Notes under the pieces: generated by a model
Databases searched by the model: none
The model's input: the letters and a program-made list of their open reading frames with translations, nothing else
Told to the model about the DNA's origin: nothing
Translations under genes and position numbers: made by a program
Assembly (NCBI GenBank): GCA_000507305.1
Contig: DF239788.1
Location: 1 to 64,000 of the forward strand
Reading direction: 5' to 3'
DNA length: 64,000 nt
DNA from: Breviolum minutum Mf 1.05b.01
Lineage: Eukaryota > Sar > Dinophyceae > Suessiales > Symbiodiniaceae
Shown here: positions 47,501-56,236 of the stretch, one piece after another
Numbering within the stretch: the first letter of the stretch is position 1
How the letters are laid out: every line of letters begins with the position of its first letter

Positions 47501-50500
47501 CAGCCAGCAAAGCTGTGAGTTCCTGGCGATTTGCTTCAAAATGCAAGACGCATAGCAGCGTCAAGAGCCAACTAGGTGAGCTCAAAATAGTTTTGAAAAT
47601 GGCCCTGCAAAGTTTGATCTCGGGAGCTGCATGGAAAATGCCTAGCTATCTTGCACAAGGCGCAACTTCGAGATCTTCGGTCACAGTTGGAGGAAAAAAG
47701 TGAAGTCCTGAGCAGAGAGCTTGTGCTTTTACATAAGCTCCAAGTTTTGCTGGAGTCCATTAACTATTGCTTCAATTTATTTATTTTGGGTTCATTTCAG
47801 TTCACTGGATGTTGTTTAAGGTTCTGCGTCCGAGCAATTGTTCTGGACTTAGCTTCAGCAGTCATCAAACGGGGGTGACGGAGCAGAGGAGAATTTGGCC
47901 TGGTGGATTCTGCAATAGGGTGGTTTGGTTGACTTCCCGCTGTCTTGGGAGCACAAAGAGGAATTATCATTCTTATTACATGCGGCATGCCTTTTTGCTG
48001 GCGGATGAATCCCGAAGTAGTCCAAATCACCAGACAACACTGAGCTCGTCCAGCCACTGAAGGCGGCGAAAAGTGGAAAGTTTGCAGACCGCAGAGGCGA
48101 AATACTCTGAAAGAGCTCAGTTTTCATGCCAACCAAGTTGGAAAGACAAACGGATGACAAATGCCATGAATGGACGGACTCATGGGCATAGCTGCGGAAT
48201 GGAATTTATGACGACAGGCAGGTTCCCCGATCAGATTGAGGGGATGAAACATCTTGCCCTGTATGTCAATCATGAATGGTTGGCTTGCTTTTGCATATTG
48301 TTCTTGCCCTGTGCTCTTCAGGAGACATGGACACAGGAGCGAACAAGCTGCTTACTCAGCACTAAGCGAAAGAGAAGGCAACAAGACAGCGGGCAAAGGA
48401 AGACGTACAAACTCCTTTTGGATATTTGGAGCACACATTGTGACTTTGCAACTTCAGAATGCAGCTGAATGCCAAGGTCTCCAAGCACAACTGGCAATGC
48501 AATCTTCTGGGATCAAGTCGCATAGCATGGCGTGGTACTTACATTTTGGAAGCCTGGGAAGACTTCAACAGTTCATGTTACTCTCCAGTTCTTTCAGAAA
48601 AATGAATACTCAGCGATAATGTAATTAGTCCCATTGTTGGCAGGGTTTTTGGCCAGTTGGATTGCTGGCACTAATTTGTGACTACAGAGAGTACGGCCAG
48701 CAACTTCAGCTCAGGAGATTGAGTCTCTACAGCAGAAGGTTGAAAATGGCAACGAGGACCTGACCGGGTCTGAATAGGAACGTTGGCAGTTGTCATTGCC
48801 ACCACACTTAAGTTGAGCCTTACGCATTACTTGAATGCCTGTGCAAAAGATGATTTGTCCGTGTGACTGACTAAGTAGCATGTTCATCTTTGCTGACAGG
48901 AGAGACAGTCGCTACAAAGGCAGCTGGACCAAGCAAAGCAGGAGCTGTAGCAACGGCAGCATTGAACCCCCAGAAAATTGTATGAGAATGGAAAACAAAG
49001 GATGAATTGAAGTTGTCAAATGACATTGATGAGGAACTCGCATCTCTTCACCGTCAGTTGGAAGAGGCCGGAGTAAGCGGACAGGAAATTCGATGGGCAA
49101 GAGGTTCAAACCTTTGGCGAATCAACCAAGAAAGCACCATCTCCATCACAGAATACTGGAATTTATTCTACTGTAATTCCATGATTTATTATATAATATG
49201 TTTTCGAAGCTTGCTGGAAAGCATGTATATGTCTGCTATGTTCACTTGACAAACATTCCATCATGTTGGCTCAAGTGAACTAGTAGTGCCTCTTTGGGTC
49301 TTGTAGGGGAAGGGCGAAAAAGATACGCGAAGACCCAGACACAACTTTAGACTGACCCCTTACTACAATGATCCACCGTTCAAAGTTAGAATGAGAGACG
49401 ACAAATCAACATGAAGAAAGCAGGCGGCTGGAATTCGACAGGGAAGCCCCTTGTCACCATATTTTTTCCATCTTTTTACCATCGTCATGGCCGCTCTGTT
49501 TTCGGATATACGTCATGCCCTGGATGGCATCATTTTCTTTAGCCACGTCTTATATGCTGACGACACTTTGATTTTGGAGCAAATACACAATGCATCAACA
49601 CGTATTGATACGCAATTGAAAAAGATTTGAAATGCTTGGCGGGGGGGTCAACTTATTTGAGTGCCAATCAAAGGCAATCTTATGTACACTTCTCCTCACC
49701 AACAGGCCTGGGGAGGCCAACTGGTTCCTAGGAAAAAACCTGCCACGTATCTGTGTAGATTAGTAGGGCAATGTACAGAGTATATAGAGGATTGCATAGC
49801 CACATGTGGAAGCATGAAGCCTTTCTGGAATAAAGCTAGCACATCTCCGCTTTAAATGCTATTACTTACCATCTAAGCTTTTGTATGGATTGAAGGCGTC
49901 CAATTTTTCCAATCCGAAATTTCAAAACAGTTCATTGAGGCGGATTTTGCTGATTCCCCCAACTTTCATCGACAGGAGTCGCTCAAACCAAAAGATGTAT
50001 GATCTGATCTGTGATGAATATAGATGCAAATTTGAACAGTTTGGGGAGACTTGGAAGACTTTCAAAATAGAGTTACTCGGTCACTTGCTGAGGGCTTCAA
50101 GCGTGTAAATACGAGTAAGATGCCTGTTTAGATTGTAACTCAGTCTCATCAATTTTAGAGAAGTCAGTCATATAGTCAAATGGATCAACCCCTTTGTCCG
50201 TTAGTAAATCTAAACCATAGACGTCTTTGTCACATGGATTGCTGTTCGTAAACTTGAAATGTTCTGTCCAATTAGTATCCAACTTCTTGTCCTTGCCAAA
50301 TTTGTTCATTGCTACGACTTTATCAAGGGACCATGATAGGAAACTACAGCTATTTGAAAGTTGTAAAGAGCCAAAGGAAAAGGCAATGTTTTTTCGCTGT
50401 TTTGTGGTATTATCTCTATCCTTCTCTTCCAATTTAAAACGGTCGTTCATTTCATTAGCCTTATATACTTCTCATCAAATGGCCGTTGTAATTCTTCGAG

Positions 50501-53500
50501 TTGTGGAAAAAGACCGATAGCTGATAGCTTGAAATATCGGAAGGAGTAGTCCGAAATACATTGCACGCGCAGGGCTTCTGTATTTGTTTGTGAAATACAA
50601 TTGTCGTGAACCTTTTTCATCATCTTATTTAAAGTGTCTCTTACAAATCGAGCAAAGGGTAAGTGATTGAAATTCTTTCTCCTGCTTCGAAGTTGTTTCC
50701 ATTGGCGTAACTTCCGTCCAAGATTTCATTCCTAATCTGGGCTAAGGCTAGGTTTCGACAAAATTGTCCATACAGTCCTCCGCGAAGAAATGGAGTAGAA
50801 GTTTTCTCAAGTGAGTTGACAACATCAAGCAAAAATCCACATGGCTTACCTTCCTGACAAAAGCTTTTCAAATCTTTGTTCTGTTCTGATTCGGTGGTCA
50901 AGCGTTTAACATCTCTGTAGATGACATACAGACATTTTTGCTTCGTACTGTGCTTGTCCAAAGACACTTCCGGACATACACTAACGCTTTTTTTTCTTTC
51001 AAATAAGATGGATTTGTTAAAATGAAACATGGCATTGATAAGCCTATCGCAATTACCTTCGGTGTGCAGCAGCGGCACAACTCTTTCAGTGTGTTCTTTT
51101 GGTCACTCCTGCGATGGTATGACGGAATTCACGGACTTCTTAAGGTTCTTCTTTCTGGACCTAATTAGTTTGATATTTTTGGAAAGGGTTGGTATCGCGC
51201 ATGTTTAAGTTGGAACAGGACTGCATTCAAATTCCGATTTACATGGGCGGATAATAGGGCAATTCAAAGGCTGCAACCCCTCTAACTTGGAATGCAATTC
51301 CAAAGGCCATCGGCCTCTCTTGGTAATGCTCAAGGGAGGTTTCAACATGGGGCGCAGGCTTCAGAAATATTCAAGATGCTTGTGTGGTCTTGCCGGACTG
51401 TTGTCCTCTTGTTTTCTCACTCAATAGACCCTTCGCGGAAGCTCATTGTTCCCCTGGGAAAAAGGACAAATTCTGATAAGTTTGCAAAACGTCCAAAGCC
51501 TCATACCTTTCGTGCCGATGGTCTGGGTGGTTTCCTGCAAGTGGATGCGGTGCAGGCAAAGGGTGCTCTCTCGGTTGGAACCTTAAATGCTGCAAGTCTA
51601 ACTCTGCAATGTCGTTTGACAATTATGAAAAACACCTTTCCTTCAGGCTGGATATATTTTTCAAATTTGAGTATGTTTCTTAAACTTGGTACGTATTGTT
51701 TCTGTACGTAATCCAAGTGCATACTTTGGGGGTCCTTACATCATTTCAACGCGTTGGGTTGAAAAAAACAGATTGACACATTGAAGTTCCAAAATCAAGG
51801 AGTTTGATGCTCTACAGCAGCGTCTCAGCAAGGACAGACCACATGCATCAACTTTCAAACAAATAAGTTTTATAACAATTTGTAGAGCGAGAAAGAATGT
51901 TCAACCTTTGAAGGCAAAGAGCCGACCCTGACCGCTCGGGGATTCAATACAGTTAGCGCTCTTTCAGCATGGGAGAACAGTCCAGGAACGCGATGATGCA
52001 CTACGTCAGGTACAAGAGGCAGCTGTCGTTGGATGCTTTCAGCACGCCACTTGTTGACTAACCATATTTTTATGTAATATAGAATAGATGTTCAGAAATG
52101 GTTGAAATATAACATGTGCACTTCAAAGGATCCCTTCGATGTCCAAGTACCCAGGTGCCTTTTTCCGGACAAGTCATGAAGAATTGCACGGCATCAACTA
52201 AAAGCAGCCATGACACGAGAAAACATGCCAGTAACACCGGTAGATATTGCCTAGACTGAAATTCGAGAGTGGATTCAGCGTTTTCGAAAACATGCAAAGA
52301 GGGGGAAAAAACAAGATTGAATACATAAATGCTGACGGTTGCCTGGTCTGCGTCATTGCTGTAGATCTAAGACTCTTTGGATGGAAAATCATAGAAATTC
52401 ACTAAACTCAACGGGAGGCTCCTCAAGGGGTGGAAAGGGTGGAAGGGGTGGCCTGCCACAGGCACAAGTCAATCTCCAGAAGCAACAGAGCGAGGTGCGA
52501 GGTAAACATTGGTGAACAGCAGATGGTAGTGGATCCTCACATTTTTGAACCACTTTGAATCTACATAGTTTTGTGCAAAAAGCAAAAGCACCGCAGAAAT
52601 CGCTTTGGAGATGTGAATGAAGGTTGAAGGTTTTGCAAAGGATGATAAAAAGATATTGAAATATGATAGGAGATGATAGGTCTCTTGGTGGGCAAACTGG
52701 CCCTGGAGGCAGAGACTCTGTCTTCAAAGCTGAGCCAAGTTGGGAGCTGAATGCCGCACTTGATGTACAGCTTGACTTACGACTCGGCCTACAAAGACCC
52801 ACAACACACTAAAGCAGAGATGGATCATGAGATGAGCATGAGAAGACGTGATCGGCACGATTCAGGCACAATCGGTCTCCAAAGGTGATTTGGAGGAGGC
52901 TTGCTGAATATGAACTTTGAGTGATCTCAAGCCTTTTTGACCTTACCTTTAATCTTCCGGGCAACAGAGGCGGCGCCAAATTGTTGGAAATGAAGTATTC
53001 CATTTATTCGATTTGCAAATCCCACAAATCGCCATGTGTGACCAGATGCAACGTCAGATGGCAGGGCTCTCAGCTGGCAATTTGAGCATCTTGTGAGCGG
53101 ACATTTTGCCAAAACTTTCGCAACAACTCAGAAGACGAATGGAAGCAACACGACTGAGGAGAGTTTGCGTAAGGAGAGAGATATGTTTCAGGAGGATGTG
53201 GAGCACCTTCGGTTGGGGTCTAATGCTTTCAGCCCTCTCGTTGTCGCTGACTCTTCGTCCAACGATAAGGCAATCAATCCGAGAGCGTCGAAGTGCAGAA
53301 AGCAGTTGCGGCCTTTGCAAACGGCTTGCTGATTAAACAGCTTTGCTGGATACAGAAAAGGTAGAAAAAACATGCACCATGCATCCGTGGAGTCATTGAG
53401 CATTGAGCGACGTGTTTTGATAGGCCTTCGTGCAGCGCTGCAGGCTTTCAATGCACTTTGTGTCCATGCCCGTTGTTCGAACATGTTAAACTCAAATCCT

Positions 53501-54252
53501 GTTGTAAAACCATGTGGCTTGAGTATGATTTTCATCGTCATCCATATGTCATTAATCCCTAGCAGCCCTAGCACAAGTTCAACTTCCCCCCTTGGAGAAG
53601 CAGCTGTTCTTTGAGCCAGGAAGAGCAGAACTCGAGCAGAATCTTGCACCAGGAACTGGACGAGGTTCGAGTTCGAGTGATTTCTGGAGCATGTGTGCTC
53701 TTGGAGCAAGTGCAGTTGAGCTGGCCATAGAAGTTACAACCTCCACAGGAGGATCCAATTGAATAGATCAGGCCATAATCATGTTCAACGGCTGCAGTGT
53801 GTGTGATGATTTTCAGGAAGAGAAAGGAAACCTGCAAACAGTTGCACGTGCGGGGAAAGTGAAGGTAATGGTTTAACAAGCACGATGCAGCAGAATTTCT
53901 GGAAACTGTTCGGAATAAGGCGAAGAAGCTGCGCTCTTTCAGCATGGGCTCACAGGCAAGAATGAAATTAAGAGAATTACACTTCTTGAACTTGTGGTCC
54001 TTCTTTGGCAGATCATATTCTGCAAACCTGTGAAGCGAATTTGCTGCCGCAATTTTTGTCGGCATCAGTTTCCACATACTTCCAACTTGCTGTGAGAAGC
54101 ATGATGATTTACTCGTGGAGTCCTGAATGTAATTTCTGGACTCTTGGCAAGCCTGCTGATTTAGTGTTGGTTGATGTGATGTGTGTCAGGATGGCACATC
54201 TGCTGAGCCATCCCCACCTCGACCACGAGGAGAAATGCGGATTGGAGACTAA
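32526..54252 (+). CDS. EH-domain protein with long coiled-coil tail, micro-exon gene
   Basis: EH domains bind NPF motifs in endocytosis. The ATG (32526) is two bases after TTCCAG. Residues 1-95 form an EH domain: EF-hand loop DQDSDGYISAEE at 22-33, then LPPDVLIHIFNQAN and LSFPEFVAAMHLIREAR. 33181-about 33935 encodes an FG-rich, Lys/Glu-rich linker. Further exons, mostly 35-100 nt, include 34027-34097, 34381-34450 (Pro-Gly repeats), 36840-36903, 37148-37241, 39062-39170, 40754-40882, 41708-41774, 42264-42353, 42798-42860 (ELRSAREDAARKREELQHLN), 42985-43028, 43279-43311, 43378-43423, 45960-46034, 47093-47187, 47660-47757, 48688-48768, 48900-48947, 49001-49071, 51968-52024, 52462-52501, 52680-52745, 53132-53212, 53881-53942 and 54190-54252 (Pro-rich tail, TAA). 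Heptad-like character persists and several joins are in phase. That all exons form one gene is inference; the EH domain is firm. Confidence 0.6.
39278..39310. repeat. AT repeat with GTATAC palindrome
   Basis: A TA run followed by GTATACAGTATAC. The same 24-bp core, ending in ATGTATACAGTATA, is found near 57,976. It lies in a presumed intron. Confidence 0.85.
46093..46158. repeat. 33-bp tandem duplication
   Basis: The segment CATCTCATGAACGAGTGTT followed by a variable base and GAAGATGTA occurs at 46093 and again at 46126. The two copies differ by one substitution in the core. It lies in an AT-rich presumed intron of the coiled-coil gene. Confidence 0.9.
49376..50108 (+). mobile_element. LINE (non-LTR) reverse transcriptase relic
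   Basis: The + strand reads as the second half of a LINE-type reverse transcriptase. PPFKVRMRDDKS precedes a stop, then comes GIRQGSPLSPYFFHLFTIVM (motif 4) and, after about 25 residues, HVLYADDTLILEQ (motif 5 with the catalytic YADD). Frames then change: GGQLVPRKKPATYL, GSMKPFWNKASTSP and YGLKASNFSNPKFQ with LRRILLIPPTFIDRSRSNQK form the thumb and connection regions. The sense stops at about 50108, against the inverted polymerase relic. The relic lacks the endonuclease and N-terminal reverse transcriptase and has several stops. It sits in an intron of the coiled-coil gene. Confidence 0.8.
50097..51078 (-). pseudogene. Relic of a Polinton/virus-like DNA polymerase B
   Basis: On the minus strand, 50450-50097 reads NIAFSFGSLQLSNSCSFLSW then SLDKVVAMNKFGKD, YGLDLLTDKGVDPFDYMTDF and IDETELQSKQASYSYL. 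The order 'FGSL..SCSFL..SLDKV' followed by 'KGVDPFDYM..F.KIDETEL' is the conserved run before the first polymerase motif in protein-primed family B polymerases (DNA_pol_B_2), as in Polintons/Mavericks, adintoviruses and linear plasmids. Upstream on the same strand, 51078-50641 is an open frame of about 145 codons (LLHTEGNCDRLINAMFHFNK, PFLRGGLYGQFCRNLALAQI). A linking frame at 50640-50455 contains ISDYSFRYFKLSAIGLFP. The polymerase core motifs themselves are absent, cut off where the LINE relic begins at about 50100. Base composition is more AT-rich than the flanks. Confidence 0.6.
51292..51711 (+). CDS. Uncertain ORF next to the polymerase relic
   Basis: A 139-codon + strand frame from an in-frame CTG or ATG-like start to the stop at 51709-51711. 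It contains PSRKLIVPLGKRTNSDKFAK and LQVDAVQAKGALSVGTLNAA. Nothing identifies a family and there is no splice support, so it may be part of the inserted mobile DNA or chance. Confidence 0.2.
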   Translation: MQFQRPSASLGNAQGRFQHGAQASEIFKMLVWSCRTVVLLFSHSIDPSRKLIVPLGKRTNSDKFAKRPKPHTFRADGLGGFLQVDAVQAKGALSVGTLNAASLTLQCRLTIMKNTFPSGWIYFSNLSMFLKLGTYCFCT

Positions 54253-54544
54253 AATAGACAAATGCCAATTCCAAAGCTCCGCTCGAATCAGACTTATTCC
54301 AGTCATTCCGGCAACTCATTCCTCTAAACTGTTTGCGATCCCTTGTGATTCACGCTTCTCCGCAAGCAAAGAACATGGGAATCAATCGGCCTTGCAGTTA
54401 GTACGGAGGGACACTTGTTGCACTTGTAGTCCAGGGACAAGCAGCCGTAACAAACCGATGTATTGAACATATTCACACTTACCTCTTTCCTTCTCTTCCT
54501 GCCTTCATTTTTTTCGCCAGAACATGAACACATAGGAGCTCCTG

Positions 54545-55172
54545 TCAGAACTTCCACTGCCAATGTTGACGTGTAGCTTGGCAGATACTTGCCAAAGGGG
54601 CTGCACACAGAGGAATGTCAACAGTCAACAGAGAAATCGTTGGGACAAGCATCTCACCGATAGAGTTTGGAGTGAGACCTGCCTTGACCTCGAAACCGAG
54701 GCAGTCGCTTGCCCGGGGCTTGTTTGGGCGAGTATTTTCAAGGGGATTCAAGGGGCACCGGTTTTGAATTGATGAGTCTCCAAACAAGATGTCGAGTCTA
54801 CACCTCAATGGGATGCCAATGTGACGACGCAAATCTTCCCTGAAGTATTTTAGTGGTTCGTAAGGATGCACTGAACCTTTTATTTGCGCCGGCCAGGCTC
54901 AGATGAGCCATACATCTGTAAGATTCGGAACTTCTCCTTTGCTTGTATCTTTGCATATCTGTTCACTTGGTCCATCTTGATCCCACTCCGTGTGCTTCTC
55001 GATCTAGTTGATGCGCTTTGCCATACTTTTTGATTCTGTTTGGGTGTTTCCGTTTCCAGCTTTCACCAGCCTTTCTCCAGCTGAGTCTATGCTGTTCGAT
55101 TAGGTGTGGCTGTAGAAATAGATCTTCGGGGCACAACGTGTTCTCAAAAGTTTCATTCAAATTTTGCTTCAT
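54545..55172 (-). CDS. Two protein-like minus-strand segments
   Basis: This is the only place apart from the polymerase relic where the minus strand looks coding. 55172-54963 is a 69-codon frame (LCPEDLFLQPHLIEQHRLSW, ESWKRKHPNRIKKYGKAHQL). 54871-54545 is a 108-codon frame (YEPLKYFREDLRRHIGIPLR, LDILFGDSSIQNRCP). Together they could be two exons of one gene or one broken element ORF read right to left. No domain is recognised and no start context is convincing. A mobile-element origin would fit the change of strand. Confidence 0.3.
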
Positions 55173-55196
55173 GCCCGAGATCCTACGTGCAGAATC

Positions 55197-55262
55197 ATGT
55201 CTGAGGTGGAGAAGATTCGGCGATCGCAGCAGACAACTGCGCCAGTCGGCAAGGACTCATGA
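55197..55262 (+). CDS. Short ATG frame after an AG acceptor
   Basis: An ATG four bases after GTGCAG opens MSEVEKIRRSQQTTAPVGKD and stops at TGA 55260-55262. It could be the first exon of a small gene or one more coiled-coil exon. The stretch from here to 56.2 kb otherwise shows no supported gene. Confidence 0.25.
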   Translation: MSEVEKIRRSQQTTAPVGKDS

Positions 55263-56236
55263 CATTTGGGGAAGATATGCAGATGTGCCTCCATGTTCCT
55301 CTTGCTTTTTCAACTTCACACTTTGAGTTCTTTGGAGACAGGCTGTGGTGGATGTCACCAGCCTGGAGCAGCCAAGGCTTGCAAAATGACTGGCTTTATT
55401 GTTGACATGTATATACTGCTTAGCAATTGCTTGCAAACACAAAGAACCATCGATTCAGAATCATCCTCGCGCTGCTTTCCTCTACTAGCCCTTTTCGGAC
55501 GTAAAATGTTGACTCAGGGATGTCAAAGAAGCGGAGTTTGCCTCAGGATTGTGTCATGTGAGGTGATTGAAACTGCTTTGAGAAGAGCATTGTGTGAGGT
55601 GCTTGTAGTGTTTGAACTTGACACATAGTGACAGCACGATTTCGTGCAAGGCAAGCCCTTCGAGTAGCTATGAGACCACCTCTGAGGAGTATCACAGTGT
55701 TGCCAGTGTTGCCAGTGTTCCCAGTTGCACTTTTTGGGGCACTCAGCCTGGAAGGCAACTGTGCAACATTGTGCAACTGTTCGTTTGAATTGCGAAATCA
55801 GTGCTTTGTTTTTGTTGCAGGATGTTGTCGATTTGACCGGCGCAGGGACCTGAGACAGAGCATTCGACAGTTCCCGACGTAGCTTTTTGTGAAAACCTGG
55901 CCCAGGACATGAACGCCCGGGTGATCGCTGGCGCAAGACCCCGATAATGTTTTTCTTAAAGGTGTGCAAAGAGACTTGGAAGTCTCAGTACCAGGTCATC
56001 TACCACCTCACCCCTTTGCACACCTTTCATCGATTTACCTTAGCTTGTCTCACACAGTTTTTAGGGAGCGGAATCGACCAAAGCAAGATGGAAGCCACAA
56101 AGCCTAAGGTGACTACTGTGAGACACCTGCCTTTTGGCACTTTCGGCATGGAAAGCAGTAAGTCGTAGGCTTGGCTCTGACTCTCTGCATGCGCAGCTGT
56201 TTTAGCGAACCGGGATATCTGAAGAGTCCTTCCATC

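Noticed and set aside
49262-49276. Relict dinoflagellate spliced-leader sequence (TTGGCTCAAG)
   Set aside because: Only ten bases match the leader's 3' end, the upstream part does not align, and the site is inside an intron, not at a gene start.
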